Part shown: in pieces, positions 18,529 through 29,065 of the stretch
Position numbering within the stretch: position 1 is the first letter of the stretch
How the letters are laid out: each line of letters begins with the position of its first letter
Assembly (NCBI GenBank): GCA_017398355.1
Contig: JAFQGD010000031.1
Span: 1-64,000, forward strand
Reading direction: 5' to 3'
DNA from: Akkermansia sp.
GTDB taxonomy: Bacteria; Verrucomicrobiota; Verrucomicrobiia; Verrucomicrobiales; Akkermansiaceae
DNA length: 64,000 nucleotides
The notes under the pieces: model-generated
Databases searched by the model: none
What the model saw: only the letters and a program-made list of their open reading frames with translations
What the model was told of the DNA's origin: nothing
Program-made: the position numbers and the translations under genes

Positions 18529-19643
18529 AAAAAGTAGCCATCATAGCAAACCTTCCCTTGTGGGAAGCCGACTCTCGCATGCAATCTCCGCAAGGTGAAT
18601 GGCATTACTGTGTATGGCTTTCTGCTCTTTGCAAGGCCTTGGAGCAGATGGAAGACTTGGATATTCACTGGGTTGTTCCCAATAAATCGGTAAAGGAAAC
18701 AAGAGTCATCAATACAAGAAACCAGACCTTTCATTTGCTTCCCAAAGCACGTCTTACTGTAGGTCAACTAACCGGATATGTATATGATTCTTACCGGGTG
18801 TACCAAACTTTACGGCGCATAAACCCGGATCTTGTCCACAGTTGGGGTACAGAGGATTCTTTTTCCATTGCAGCTAGCCATTACCGAGGTAAGAAACTAT
18901 TATCTATCCAAGGGTTGCTCAAAGCATACTCCCAACGTGCCAAGTTAGCTCGTTTTGAACGCTGGCAGGCACACTACGAACCTTACACCATACGCCGTTT
19001 TGATTATGTCACAACGGAATCACCTTGGGCGGCTGATAGGGTAAGAGAAATTGTACCGAATGCGAACATCTTTCACTTGGAATACGCCGTAGAAGAGCGT
19101 TTTTTCAATACACAGAGGCAGCTTGCACCCACGCCCTATTGTCTGTACGCCGGTACGAATGCACCTGTAAAAAACATACCCACTCTCATCAAAGCTTTTT
19201 CTTCCCCTGCTCTTTCCCAAGTGCATTTGGGCTTGGCAGGCATCCGCCCGGATGAGTATCAGAGCTTGCCAAGCAATATCCACATACTTGGACGTTTAGG
19301 GCGGGAAGAATTGAAAATGCAATTAACAAAAGCGTGGGCTTTGGTGCATCCCAGTTTGGCTGATACCGGACCAACGATTGCAAAAGAAGCTAGGGTGATG
19401 GGCTTACCTGTGATTCTCACGAGCGATTGTGGCAGCAAACAACACATTGCTCATGGGCATTCGGGCTACATCGTAGCACCCGGAGATATCGAGGCTATAC
19501 AGAAGAGTGTGCTGCATGTAACGAAGAGCCAAGAAACAGCCTTGGCTATGGGTGAATATGGTAGGCAGGAATGTCGCCATGCTCTGTCTGCCAGTACAAT
19601 GATAGAAAACCTGCTGAATATCTATCAGCGCATTCTCTCTTAA
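18525..19643 (+). CDS. Family 4/GT1-type glycosyltransferase
   Basis: This 372-residue GT-B protein has an N-terminal Rossmann half (residues 1-170) and a C-terminal half with the nucleotide-sugar site HPSLADTGPTIAKEARVMGL, the counterpart of the E-x7-E motif in GT4. The substrate is unknown. It is coupled to the upstream GT2 gene by a four-base overlap and converges with the DUF418 gene, whose stop lies one base away. Confidence 0.8.
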   Translation: MKKVAIIANLPLWEADSRMQSPQGEWHYCVWLSALCKALEQMEDLDIHWVVPNKSVKETRVINTRNQTFHLLPKARLTVGQLTGYVYDSYRVYQTLRRINPDLVHSWGTEDSFSIAASHYRGKKLLSIQGLLKAYSQRAKLARFERWQAHYEPYTIRRFDYVTTESPWAADRVREIVPNANIFHLEYAVEERFFNTQRQLAPTPYCLYAGTNAPVKNIPTLIKAFSSPALSQVHLGLAGIRPDEYQSLPSNIHILGRLGREELKMQLTKAWALVHPSLADTGPTIAKEARVMGLPVILTSDCGSKQHIAHGHSGYIVAPGDIEAIQKSVLHVTKSQETALAMGEYGRQECRHALSASTMIENLLNIYQRILS

Positions 19644-19644
19644 T

Positions 19645-20772
19645 TTAACGCGGTTGTAAGCCTATACGTGTAAGCTTACGCCAAATCCCTTCCAACGGGC
19701 CATATTTGAACTTGCGCAGCCAAAGGTGACAGGCCACTAGCTGTAGGATGTACAGCGCGGCTCCGAGTCCCATGTATGCACTCGTGCTCAAGTGGGGACC
19801 CCAGCCCATGCCGTAGTTGCATATTAACCACAGCATGATAATGCTTTGGGTAATATAACAGGTTAGGGTGCAACGCCCTATAGGAAGAAGAATACTGCTG
19901 AGCTTACTCCATACAGGGCGAGACAGCAGCCACGCCACGAGTGGTACAAACATGAAAACAAATGCCTCATTCACCCACAAGCGGCTCACGGTCTGCATAC
20001 CATGTGCTTCGGCCCACAGATGGAGGAAGCACAATGCCGCCACATAGGCCCCTGCTCCACACGCTCCAATAATGAGAAAACGCCGGGGATTCTCTTCAAA
20101 CAAGCGTAATCTCCCCGCCACAATGCCGGTCAGGAAGAAACCAAGCAAGGCCCATACACGGTATGTATAAATCATGTAGAGGAAACTGTGTACCACTCCG
20201 CATGTCACATTCCAAGCACCCATCTCCACGAAGGTAGCTGTGGAGCTGGCGGGGGCACCGGGCATGCCCAAGGCACGGCATACTTCGCCGTACCAGTCAA
20301 AGAGAATCTCAGGTTGTCCGGCAAAGTAATTGTACAAAGCAAAGGGTTGCAGGAAGCACAGCGCAGCGGCCGCTGCGATATAGCGTGTCCGAACTTTCCA
20401 CACCATGACAGGCACAAAACCGGTAACTGCAAAAATCAACAAAATATCCCCACAGTAGAAAAAACTGTGAATGAGTCCAAAAACGGCCAATAAAATTAAA
20501 CGCCAACAAAACCTCAGGCGAAAATCAATTCCGCGTACGGCTGCACGGCTCATTTGTAGAACAAAGCTCAAGCCAAAAAGGAATGAGAATACAAGAAAAG
20601 CTTTGGCCAAAAGCATATTCTTGTATACCCAATTAGTAAATGGGTCGAGCCAGCTTTCCGGCAACGAGGCAAAATAGATATTGAACTGATCGTGGCTATG
20701 GACTAACAGAATTCCCAAGAGCGCCAAAGCTCTCACGGCATCAATGCTGCTGATTCTGGGCTGCTGCTGCAT
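19645..20772 (-). CDS. DUF418/YeiB-type membrane protein
   Basis: This 375-residue protein has about ten hydrophobic segments. It starts with RISSIDAVRALALLGILLVH, the signature of the DUF418 family, and ends with the conserved C-terminal GPLEGIWRKLT. The family is related to acyltransferase-3-like membrane proteins; its function is unknown. It starts 9 bases after the dxr stop and is probably cotranscribed with it. Confidence 0.85.
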   Translation of the reverse strand: MQQQPRISSIDAVRALALLGILLVHSHDQFNIYFASLPESWLDPFTNWVYKNMLLAKAFLVFSFLFGLSFVLQMSRAAVRGIDFRLRFCWRLILLAVFGLIHSFFYCGDILLIFAVTGFVPVMVWKVRTRYIAAAAALCFLQPFALYNYFAGQPEILFDWYGEVCRALGMPGAPASSTATFVEMGAWNVTCGVVHSFLYMIYTYRVWALLGFFLTGIVAGRLRLFEENPRRFLIIGACGAGAYVAALCFLHLWAEAHGMQTVSRLWVNEAFVFMFVPLVAWLLSRPVWSKLSSILLPIGRCTLTCYITQSIIMLWLICNYGMGWGPHLSTSAYMGLGAALYILQLVACHLWLRKFKYGPLEGIWRKLTRIGLQPR

Positions 20773-20781
20773 GCGCTTTAC

Positions 20782-21942
20782 TCAGGGGATGAAACTGCGT
20801 GCGGTTTCGCGAGCCAGCGCATCGTCCTCTAAAATGATAGCGAGCTCACCATGATAATCGCGTGCGGTTAGACTTGATAAGGTCTTTTCAACCGTTTCCC
20901 ATATACCGGGGAAACTCAAGCGGCCCTCCACAAATGCCTGCACGGCTACCTCGTTGGCAGCATTATACATGGCGGGCATCGTGCCACCCTCCGTTCCAGC
21001 CATACGAGCCAAGCGGAGTGCCGGAAAATCCCCCCACCGGGGTTCTTCAAAACGCAAGCTGGCAATCTGGGCCAGATTCAGGTGCGGAAGTGTGTTTTGC
21101 ACACGTTCAGGCCACGTTACAGCATATTGGATGGGAAAACACATATCACTGGCGCTCAGCTGAGCCAAAATGGAGCCATCCGTATATTCCACCAATGAAT
21201 GCACGATACTTTGCGGGTGTACCACCACATCAATCTTATCCATGGTGATGCCGAATAACCAGCGTGCCTCAATCATTTCCAACCCCTTATTGAACAGGGT
21301 AGCAGAGTCAATGGTAATCTTCTGTCCCATACTCCACGTTGGGTGCTTCAAGGCTTGTTCCAAGGTCACATTTTTAAGTTCTTCTGCAGGGGTGGTGCGG
21401 AATGGCCCACCACTAGCAGTGAGAATGAGTCGGCTCACCTGCTCACTGCCTCCTTTGTGCCCCTGTAAGCATTGGAAGATTGCATTGTGTTCGCTATCAA
21501 CAGGCAATACGGCAATGCCCTTTTCCCGAGCCCTAGTCATTACAACTTCTCCGGCCATAACCAAGATTTCTTTGGAGGCTATGGCTAAATCCTTGCCCTC
21601 TTCTATAGCCGCTAGGGTTGGCTTGAGCCCCGCAGTGCCAATAATGGATACCAGCACCATATCGGCATCTTGGAGGCGAGCCAGCTCACACAAGCCCTCC
21701 TCGCCTGCATATACTGTTACATCCGCCGGTAATTGGGCTCGCAACTCCGCAATCTTGTGCTCATCAAACAAACAGACGTGCTTCACTCCGAATGCTCGGG
21801 CTTGTTCTGCCAATTTATCAACACTGCTGTGCGCTGCCAACGCCACCACCTGCATCCTTTCAGGATGCTCTCGAGCCACCTTTAGGGCGCTTGTCCCAAT
21901 GCTCCCAGTTGAACCAAGTATGACGACCTTGCGTTGCTTCAT
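20782..21942 (-). CDS. dxr: 1-deoxy-D-xylulose 5-phosphate reductoisomerase
   Basis: This 386-residue enzyme makes the second step of the MEP isoprenoid pathway. NADPH-binding GSTGSIGTSALKV lies at the N terminus. The metal and substrate motifs VDSEHNAIFQCL and the segment SMGQKITIDSATLFNKGLE are intact. Length fits the family. A terminator separates it from the ankyrin gene upstream, so it likely has its own promoter in 21943-21986. Confidence 0.95.
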   Translation of the reverse strand: MKQRKVVILGSTGSIGTSALKVAREHPERMQVVALAAHSSVDKLAEQARAFGVKHVCLFDEHKIAELRAQLPADVTVYAGEEGLCELARLQDADMVLVSIIGTAGLKPTLAAIEEGKDLAIASKEILVMAGEVVMTRAREKGIAVLPVDSEHNAIFQCLQGHKGGSEQVSRLILTASGGPFRTTPAEELKNVTLEQALKHPTWSMGQKITIDSATLFNKGLEMIEARWLFGITMDKIDVVVHPQSIVHSLVEYTDGSILAQLSASDMCFPIQYAVTWPERVQNTLPHLNLAQIASLRFEEPRWGDFPALRLARMAGTEGGTMPAMYNAANEVAVQAFVEGRLSFPGIWETVEKTLSSLTARDYHGELAIILEDDALARETARSFIP

Positions 21943-21986
21943 ATCTGCGCGTCAGTATACAATAGGTCTGGGTGAAACTCAAGGCA

Positions 21987-22032
21987 GAAAAACACCCCGC
22001 ACATGCAAACATTGCTGCGCGGGGTGTTGTTG
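21987..22032 (-). terminator. Terminator of the ilvD-MFS-ankyrin run
   Basis: AACACCCCGC and GCGGGGTGTT pair around a 20-base loop. Read on the minus strand the stem is followed by TTTTT, a good intrinsic terminator just after the ankyrin gene stop. Confidence 0.75.
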
Positions 22033-22054
22033 AAAAGGAGTGAATAAAGCCTTA

Positions 22055-23044
22055 TCAGGGAAGTTGCTCGGAGGGAGCTTGCTCAGGTGCACTCTGAGCA
22101 GGTGCTTCAGCAGCTTTTTCTACTGTTGCTTCATTTGCCTCGATGCTTGATTTATCGGCCCCTGTCTCTTCCGCTTTTGCCTTTTCGGCAGAAGCTTTTG
22201 CCTCAGCGGCAACCATTTCTTGCTTAAGCGTTTCAATAGAAGTTGCGGTCGGATGCGTAGTCAGCAACTTTATGGTACCCTGGTAGGAAGCTTCGCGGGA
22301 TGGTGCAAAAATCAACTCAAAAAGGTTGAAATCAGCTAAGCCCGGGATACGAGTCCAAGCAAAAATGCGGGCTTCGCGCTTGCTATAAGCCCTTTCATTT
22401 TCAGCTGCAAGTTGGCTGGCAGTTTTACCTTCTTTATTGACCTTGGTTGCATCTGCTCCAAGAGAGAGCAAAACGCGAGTCACCTGCTCGTTGCCTCGCA
22501 ATGCGGCAAGCATGAGAGGGGTGAACCCGCTATTATCTTCGGCGTTGATATCAATACCGGCCTCCAACAACAATACCGCGGTATAGGGCATACCGCTCCA
22601 AGCTGCCCAGTGCAAGGCTGTGAAACCGTCACGGTCTGTCTGTTTCACATTGATACCGGGTGTTGCCAAAAGTTGGCGCACATAGTAAAGACGCGCCACA
22701 TCTTTATCCAGCGAAGCCTTGGAATCATTGAAGTTGCAGTATGCCGCCCACATAAGGGGCGTACGCCCCGTGTTGTCGGCATAGTTGACAAAGTCCTTTA
22801 CCTGCTCCGCTCCCAAGGCCATTTCCTTGAGGAATGTTTCATCTGTTCCATTGGTAACAGCACCTTTGCGAATGATGGAAACGAGAGAATCCGTCGGTGA
22901 TGTGTGTTCAAACGGCACCATGGCCAGTTTGCAAAGATAGCCAAGCATGGCCATGATGCAAACTAAGATGAACATATCTTTGATGATGGGGCCCCATTGC
23001 GTTTTGGGAGCCTCTTGTGTCATCTGTGTTTCGTTTTCAGACAT
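22055..23044 (-). CDS. Membrane-anchored ankyrin-repeat protein
   Basis: The 329-residue product has one N-terminal transmembrane helix (DMFILVCIMAMLGYLCKLAM) and at least three ankyrin repeats in the middle (NTGRTPLMWAAY, DGFTALHWAAWSG, NSGFTPLMLAALRG). The C terminus is rich in Ala, Glu and Lys, with a low-complexity acidic tail. Ankyrin repeats mediate protein contacts; the partner is unknown. It lies 27 bases after the MFS transporter gene and may serve it. Confidence 0.8.
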   Translation of the reverse strand: MSENETQMTQEAPKTQWGPIIKDMFILVCIMAMLGYLCKLAMVPFEHTSPTDSLVSIIRKGAVTNGTDETFLKEMALGAEQVKDFVNYADNTGRTPLMWAAYCNFNDSKASLDKDVARLYYVRQLLATPGINVKQTDRDGFTALHWAAWSGMPYTAVLLLEAGIDINAEDNSGFTPLMLAALRGNEQVTRVLLSLGADATKVNKEGKTASQLAAENERAYSKREARIFAWTRIPGLADFNLFELIFAPSREASYQGTIKLLTTHPTATSIETLKQEMVAAEAKASAEKAKAEETGADKSSIEANEATVEKAAEAPAQSAPEQAPSEQLP

Positions 23045-23071
23045 AATATGAAATGTGTGAAGGGTTCCTAA

Positions 23072-24556
23072 TCAGCAAGCTTCAGGTTCGGCTTTTTCTT
23101 CTGCAATACCTGCCTTATCATCCTTGGCTTCAGCATCTTCTTCCGGGTGATCGGATACAAAGCTGTCCTTCGTCAGTATGATAGCAATGGGGGAGATAAG
23201 AGCCATGCAGAGGTAAATCGTCCACATGAACTCGGGCGAATGCCAAAAGTCAATGTGGCCCGTATCCATCTTGGCTGCAATACCATCAAAGCAAAGGTAA
23301 GAGACAAGCAAACCACCCACCACGCCGTTCACTGGTTTGGCAATGAACATGGGCAGTGCAGAGAGAGACATGTAGGATGCCACTTTGTCCTTGGGTGCCA
23401 CGCGTGCCACATATTCCGAGAAGCGGGGGCTGAACAACAATTCACCGGAGGCAAACACAACAATTTGTGTGAAAATGGCAACGAAATAGGCCTGCCCGAT
23501 TGTTTCTATGCCGGGAATAATGAAATACCACTCCGGTGGCACAGCCATAAGTACGAGCGAAAGCGCGGAGATAGACATGCCGCTAATCATCAGCTTCACC
23601 GTAGAGAACTTATTGAGAATCGGGATAATAAGAATCAGGCCTGTGATGATGATGAAAGGATTGATGGAGTTCATGAACCCAAGCTGGAAGTCATCACCAA
23701 TGGTGCGCGTGTAGTACTGCGGCATAATGAGGAATTGCAGCGTGAATACCAAACGCACCCCCAGCGTGAGCAAGAGGAACACTATAAGCTTCTGGAATGC
23801 TTTTTCGCGGGCCACCTCGCAGATAAGCTGCAGGGGGCGGCGCGTTGCCGTTTCCTTCTTGTTGAGCTTTTCTTCCGGCACAGCGTAGAAATCATCATCA
23901 ATGAAACGGGTGAAGATGAAAGCAATCACGTTGCAGCAGGTGCCGAAGTTGATGACCCAAAGCAAGCCATCCACATCACCCTGCCACGCAAGCAAGGGAT
24001 CCACAATAGCAAAGCCGGCCAACAGCGCGCCGATATTCATAAACAGGTAATAGAAATTGAAACCTGTGGGGCGAGAACGCAGTGTTGTGAACCGACGAAT
24101 AGAAGTGCTGATACAAGGGCTCATGAACGCAGTACCAAAGGACATGATTGTGATGCCGGCCATCACAAAGTAGCGGGAAGATTCCTGCGTAAGCCCGCAT
24201 ATTTCAGTCCCGAAGTCCGTGCCCATGCCCAAGATAACACGGCCACCAATCAGCAGGATAAAGCCGATGAGGTAGGTGCGGCGCAGACCGATAATATCGC
24301 AAATAGTGCCCACGGCAAACACGAACATGGAAATAAAGAGCGTGTACATGCCCACCCAGTAGGGGGCATCGGCATCCTTAAAGCCACAGTACTTGTTCAG
24401 GAAGAGGGTGAACACGATGATGAGCGTGAAGTACGACAGCCCGTCAAAGAACTGAATGAAGTTCGTGAGCCAGAAGTTTTTCCCGCAATCTTTCAGCACT
24501 CCGAACTCAGAAAAGTATTTGAAGAGTGGATTGCTTTTTTGGGGGGTGTTACTCAT
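23072..24556 (-). CDS. MFS transporter, POT-like
   Basis: This 494-residue protein has about twelve transmembrane segments. The first loop GTICDIIGLRRTYLIGFILL matches the MFS G-x-x-x-D-x-x-G-R/K-R motif, and FYYLFMNIGALLAG resembles proton-dependent oligopeptide transporters. Substrate is uncertain. The ATG at 24556 was chosen because upstream codons overlap the end of ilvD and do not look like transporter sequence. The C-terminal tail is charged and Ala/Glu-rich, as in the ankyrin protein next to it. Confidence 0.8.
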   Translation of the reverse strand: MSNTPQKSNPLFKYFSEFGVLKDCGKNFWLTNFIQFFDGLSYFTLIIVFTLFLNKYCGFKDADAPYWVGMYTLFISMFVFAVGTICDIIGLRRTYLIGFILLIGGRVILGMGTDFGTEICGLTQESSRYFVMAGITIMSFGTAFMSPCISTSIRRFTTLRSRPTGFNFYYLFMNIGALLAGFAIVDPLLAWQGDVDGLLWVINFGTCCNVIAFIFTRFIDDDFYAVPEEKLNKKETATRRPLQLICEVAREKAFQKLIVFLLLTLGVRLVFTLQFLIMPQYYTRTIGDDFQLGFMNSINPFIIITGLILIIPILNKFSTVKLMISGMSISALSLVLMAVPPEWYFIIPGIETIGQAYFVAIFTQIVVFASGELLFSPRFSEYVARVAPKDKVASYMSLSALPMFIAKPVNGVVGGLLVSYLCFDGIAAKMDTGHIDFWHSPEFMWTIYLCMALISPIAIILTKDSFVSDHPEEDAEAKDDKAGIAEEKAEPEAC

Positions 24557-24596
24557 TTTATCATCAATGGGTATGTATTGTGTATTGGAGAGAGCT

Positions 24597-26264
24597 TTAC
24601 TGCAGCACCGCACCGCGGCTGGCGTTGGATGCAAGCTTGCGATAGCGTTTGAGCCACTTGCCGGAAATCTCCTGCATGGTGGGCTTCCATTCAGCGCGGC
24701 GAGCAGCAATTTCCTCATCGCTCAGCTCGGCTACCAAGCTGCGGTTGGGAATATCAATGGAGATGATGTCGCCGTCTTTCAACAAGCCAATTAGGCCACC
24801 TTCTGCTGCTTCGGGTGACACGTGTCCAATGCAAGCGCCGTGTGTAGCACCGGAGAAGCGACCATCTGTAATAAGAGCCACGCAGTTGCCCAAGCCCTTG
24901 CCCATGATATAGCTGGTGGGTGCAAGCATTTCCTGCATGCCGGGGCCGCCCTTGGGCCCTTCGTTGCGAATGACAACCACATCCCCGGGCTTCACTTGAT
25001 CCGCCAAAATACCGGCACAAGCAGCCTCTTGGCTCTCAAAAATGACTGCAGGGCCGCGGTGTACCATCATTTCGGGGAGTACACCGGCTTTCTTCACGAT
25101 ACCACCCTGCTCTGCAAGGTTGCCAAAGAGAACAGCCAAACCACCGTCTTGCGAATAAGCATTATCAATCGTGCGGATGACTACGGGGTCTTGTGTAGAA
25201 AGCCCTTCCATCTGTTCGCCCAGCGTCTTGCCGCTCACGGTAGGAACATCCGTATTCAGCGCACCGGGAATCTTGTTAATTTCTGCCAGTACCGTCATGA
25301 TACCACCGGCACGCAGCACGTCGTGCATGTGGAAGCGTGAGCTGGGTGCCACCTTGCAGATGTTGGGCGTGCGGCGGGAAATGGCATCAATACGGCGCAA
25401 ATCGTAATCCAACCCGGCTTCCGCAGCAAAAGCGAGGGTGTGAAGCACCGTATTGGAAGAACCGCCCATGGCCATATCGCAAGTGAAAGCATTGTCTATC
25501 GCAGCCTCTGTTATCAAATCACGGGGCAAGGGGCCACCCTGTTTGGCCATTTCAACGGCTCGGCGTGCAGCAGCGCGCCACATTTCCTTGCGTTCATCCG
25601 AAAGGGCAAGCAAAGTGCCATTACCGGGTAGAGCTAAGCCCAGTACTTCGCACAAGCAGTTCATGGAGTTTGCGGTAAACATCCCGGAGCAGGAGCCGGC
25701 GCCGGGGCAGGCATTGCACTCCACATAGTGCAATTCTTCTTCAGAAATCTTTCCGGCCGTGCAAGCGGCCACAGCCTCGAATACGCTGTTGAGATCCAAA
25801 TCTTCACCGTTGCGCCCCTTGCCTACAGCCATAGGGCCACCGGAGCAGAAAATAGTAGGTATGTTGCAGCGCAGCGCCCCCATCACCATACCGGGTACAA
25901 TCTTATCGCAGTTGGGAATGCAGATGCACGCATCGAAGGCATGCGCAGAAAGCATCGTCTCCACGCTGTCAGCAATCAACTCACGGCTGGCCAGTGAGAA
26001 CTTCATCCCCTGGTGAGCCATGGCGATGCCATCACACACACCAATCAGATTGAACTCAATGGGGGTGCCACCCGCCTTGCGAACTTCATCCTTAATGAGC
26101 TGTGCCACTTTGTTCAGGTGTACATGCCCCGGAATCACTTCGTTGAATGAGTTGCAAATGGCGATGAAGGGCTTTCTGATGTCCTCATCCGTCATACCGG
26201 TAGCGCGCATCAAACTGCGATGCGGAGCGCGCTCTATACCTTTCTTGGTGCGGTCAGATAACAT
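24597..26264 (-). CDS. ilvD: Dihydroxy-acid dehydratase
   Basis: This 555-residue iron-sulfur enzyme makes the 2-keto acids of valine, leucine and isoleucine. [21 protein letters not shown] at the N terminus, [25 protein letters not shown] and [20 protein letters not shown] carry the cluster and metal ligands. The ATG at 26264 was chosen to match the family start; the extra 35 codons upstream look unlike IlvD and cross the adk terminator. No other ilv genes are in the window. Confidence 0.95.
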   Translation of the reverse strand: MLSDRTKKGIERAPHRSLMRATGMTDEDIRKPFIAICNSFNEVIPGHVHLNKVAQLIKDEVRKAGGTPIEFNLIGVCDGIAMAHQGMKFSLASRELIADSVETMLSAHAFDACICIPNCDKIVPGMVMGALRCNIPTIFCSGGPMAVGKGRNGEDLDLNSVFEAVAACTAGKISEEELHYVECNACPGAGSCSGMFTANSMNCLCEVLGLALPGNGTLLALSDERKEMWRAAARRAVEMAKQGGPLPRDLITEAAIDNAFTCDMAMGGSSNTVLHTLAFAAEAGLDYDLRRIDAISRRTPNICKVAPSSRFHMHDVLRAGGIMTVLAEINKIPGALNTDVPTVSGKTLGEQMEGLSTQDPVVIRTIDNAYSQDGGLAVLFGNLAEQGGIVKKAGVLPEMMVHRGPAVIFESQEAACAGILADQVKPGDVVVIRNEGPKGGPGMQEMLAPTSYIMGKGLGNCVALITDGRFSGATHGACIGHVSPEAAEGGLIGLLKDGDIISIDIPNRSLVAELSDEEIAARRAEWKPTMQEISGKWLKRYRKLASNASRGAVLQ

Positions 26265-26332
26265 AGCGCGCGTATTATACACGAAACCAAATCGCTTTTC
26301 CAGCAGAAAATTTTGCGCAGACGCGGCACGAA

Positions 26333-26370
26333 AATTGGCGTCTCCCGCATACATCGCGAAAGACGCCAAT
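26333..26370 (-). terminator. Terminator of adk
   Basis: ATTGGCGTCT and AGACGCCAAT form a perfect 10-bp stem around an imperfect loop, followed by TTTT on the minus strand. It lies between the adk stop and the ilvD start and separates the two genes. Confidence 0.7.
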
Positions 26371-26393
26371 CACATAAACTTCTACAGAAGAAA

Positions 26394-27047
26394 TTACTTC
26401 TCGCAATACTCGCGCACAGCAGCAGCGATGCGGGCAGATACGTCCTGCGGCTCGCCTTCCTGTGTCACATCAATCTGCACGACCTTACCCTGTGCGCGGT
26501 AATGCTCAATCACAGGCACAGTCAGTGTCTCGTAATCCTTCCAGCGCTTAGCGAAAGCTTCGGGGTTGTCATCGGAGCGCACAATCATGGCACCACCGCA
26601 CTTCGGGCACACCTCTTCACCGTTGCGAGTGGTTTCACCGCATGCGGGGCATGCCTTGCGCTTGAGCATGCGAGCCTGAATCAGCTCAAGAGACACGTTG
26701 AGGTATACAACGATGTCAACTTCCAAGCCCATTTCTGTGAGATTCTTGTCGAGAGTTTCGGCCTGAGAAACGGTGCGGGGATAGCCGTCAAGGAGGCAAC
26801 CGCAATCCTTGTTCTCGCCCAGCCACTTGGCAACGATACCGTTCACCACTTCATCGGGTACAAACATGGCGGCATCCATGTACTTTTTGGCTTCCAAGCC
26901 CAGCTGAGAACCTGCAGCAATTTCGGCACGCAACAAAGCGCCCGTGCTCAGGGGCTTCAGGTCATAGGTTTCGGAAAGGAAAGAGGACTGTGTGCCCTTA
27001 CCGGAAGCAGGGGCGCCTACAAGTACGAATCGCTTGAGCGTTTTCAT
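26394..27047 (-). CDS. adk: Adenylate kinase (zinc-type lid)
   Basis: This 217-residue enzyme interconverts AMP, ADP and ATP. The P-loop GAPASGKGTQ begins at residue 11. The lid carries two CxxC pairs (CPAC and CPKC), the zinc-binding form seen in many bacteria. The ATG at 27047 gives the family start MKTLKRFVLVG; the 13 codons before it are not conserved. It has its own terminator and is divergent from the SulP gene. Confidence 0.95.
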   Translation of the reverse strand: MKTLKRFVLVGAPASGKGTQSSFLSETYDLKPLSTGALLRAEIAAGSQLGLEAKKYMDAAMFVPDEVVNGIVAKWLGENKDCGCLLDGYPRTVSQAETLDKNLTEMGLEVDIVVYLNVSLELIQARMLKRKACPACGETTRNGEEVCPKCGGAMIVRSDDNPEAFAKRWKDYETLTVPVIEHYRAQGKVVQIDVTQEGEPQDVSARIAAAVREYCEK

Positions 27048-27223
27048 AATCGGGTTGATGAGATGATAGTAATCATGAGCAGCCATTCAGGCTGCAAGCT
27101 GTGCATATTATGCCGTATCTGCGGCATTTTGCAAGAATAAATGTTCATCGTCACGTTTTGCCGTGTTTTTTTTCAATTCTTCACTTGCGGAAAAGATGCG
27201 ATTATGGTAGAGTGCCAGACAGG

Positions 27224-29065
27224 ATGGGTGTACTCGCTCACAGGATTCGTAACCGTTGGAAAGGCCTCAAGGCATATTTGGCTCAGGGAATGATAGCCCC
27301 CCTGCCCGCGCGACATGCTCTCAGGGGCTATACCCCCCGTAAAGCTGGGCGAGATTTGAAAGCAGCCATGGATGTGGCTCTTGTGGGATTGCCGCAAGGT
27401 ATGGCCTTTGCCGCCATGGCCGGGCTTGATAGCATATACGGCATTATGGCGGCCACCGTGGGCACATTTATAGCACCTTTGTTTACGCGTTGTAGTCTCA
27501 CCGTCAGCGGGCCAAGCAATGCAACAGCATTCATGCTGGCAAGCTTCTTTTTGGCTTCATCTCCGGGGATACAAGCGCATCCGCACATATTTGTGCCGCT
27601 CATAGTCTTTCTTGCCGGGCTTATGTGCGTCATTGGCGCATTTGTAAAGGCCACCGAAATGCTTCAGTTTGTAAGCCGGAGTGTGTTGGTGGGGTACATT
27701 ACAGGAGCGGCAACACTCATCATCGCATCACAACTACGCTATGTGATGGGGATACATGATATTGATGCAGGGAGTTCCTTCTTCTCCATGAGCGGGGCAA
27801 TTCTTTCAAACTTAGACAAAGTGCAATGGCAGCCCATTGTATTGGGTGTACTTTCCTTCCTCATGTTCATCCCTCTGAAGCGTTATTTTAAGTTCTTACC
27901 CACCTTTGCCATCATTTTGGTGACGATGAGCGTTCTTAATTACGCATTGTGCCAGCCGTGGGCGGGAGCCGCTTTTACCAATGTACGCATGCTGAAGGAT
28001 TTCACCATGAGTGATTTGGTGTGTACTCCACCGGCGGTTTGGGAAATTCCGGGGCATTTGGCAGAGCTCTTTCCCATTGTGCTGGGTATCGCATTCCTTT
28101 CAACCCTAGAGCAAACAGTCATGAGCAAGACTCTCTCTGCTAAAACCGGAGAGCCACTCAATCTGAATCAGGATACATTTGCCGTAGGCATGGCCAATAT
28201 AGGTTCGTCTTTCACAACCTCTCTCCCCTGCTCCGCTTCTCTTACTCGTTCTGTGCTGAACTTCAATTCCGGAGCGGCCACTCGTTTCTCCGGCGTTTTC
28301 TGTGGCCTCCTTTGCTTGGGAATCACCTTCATACTGGCAAATTTTCCGCTTATTTCCTGTATTCCACACAGCGTACTGGCAGCTCTTGTGTTGGCCAATG
28401 CAGTATCTCTATACGACCGGAAGCTACTGCGCATCTGCTTCCGTTCCACTCCGGGGGATGCGGCGGTATTGTTCATTACCTTTGTAGCAGCTTTGTTGTT
28501 GCCGCTCCATGTTGCCATTTTCGTGGGTGTCATCATTTCAGTTTCTCTCTTCCTCCGCAAAGCGGCAAAGCCGGAATTGGTCGAATATACTTTTGATAAT
28601 GAAGGAACGCTTCTCCAGCTCAACAACAAAGCCGAGCGCCTGCCTCAAATCTCTATCGTACACGTAGAGGGAGACCTTTTCTTTGGTGCTGCAGATCTCT
28701 TCCGCAAGCAGGTTGCACGCATTGCAGAGGATCCAACCCTCGCTGTGATTGTCTTACGCATGCGCAATGCTCGTAATCTGGACGCTACATCTGTCTGTGC
28801 TTTGGAAGAGCTTATCAAGTTCACCCGTGAGAAAGGACGTCATATCATCGTATCAGGTGCCAGCCGTGAGGTGTTCCGCATCTTGAAAAAGAGTGGTGTT
28901 CTCCAGGTGTTGCAAGAAAATTGCAGCAAAGGAGAGAGCAACATCTTCTTGGTTGAACCAAAGAACCCCAACATGTCCACACGGCGTGCTCTGATGCGAG
29001 CCCAGAAGCTCATGGGTACCAAGCAGGCAGACGTTTCTATCTACACAACCCAAACAACCACATGA
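27224..29065 (+). CDS. SulP-family anion transporter with STAS domain
   Basis: This 613-residue transporter has about ten to twelve transmembrane segments followed by a cytoplasmic STAS domain (roughly 470-590). The SulP signatures AMDVALVGLPQGMAFAAMAG and LTVSGPSNATAFMLASFF are present. The family moves sulfate, bicarbonate or dicarboxylates; the substrate is not readable here. Start is uncertain: 27224 was chosen, 27289 is also possible, and neither has a strong ribosome site. Its stop overlaps the mutY start (ATGA). Confidence 0.85.
   Translation: MGVLAHRIRNRWKGLKAYLAQGMIAPLPARHALRGYTPRKAGRDLKAAMDVALVGLPQGMAFAAMAGLDSIYGIMAATVGTFIAPLFTRCSLTVSGPSNATAFMLASFFLASSPGIQAHPHIFVPLIVFLAGLMCVIGAFVKATEMLQFVSRSVLVGYITGAATLIIASQLRYVMGIHDIDAGSSFFSMSGAILSNLDKVQWQPIVLGVLSFLMFIPLKRYFKFLPTFAIILVTMSVLNYALCQPWAGAAFTNVRMLKDFTMSDLVCTPPAVWEIPGHLAELFPIVLGIAFLSTLEQTVMSKTLSAKTGEPLNLNQDTFAVGMANIGSSFTTSLPCSASLTRSVLNFNSGAATRFSGVFCGLLCLGITFILANFPLISCIPHSVLAALVLANAVSLYDRKLLRICFRSTPGDAAVLFITFVAALLLPLHVAIFVGVIISVSLFLRKAAKPELVEYTFDNEGTLLQLNNKAERLPQISIVHVEGDLFFGAADLFRKQVARIAEDPTLAVIVLRMRNARNLDATSVCALEELIKFTREKGRHIIVSGASREVFRILKKSGVLQVLQENCSKGESNIFLVEPKNPNMSTRRALMRAQKLMGTKQADVSIYTTQTTT

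Noticed and set aside
23147..24652. 501-residue open frame on the plus strand opposite the MFS transporter gene
   Set aside because: The protein is His- and Gln-rich with no family resemblance, and it covers a clear transporter gene on the other strand.
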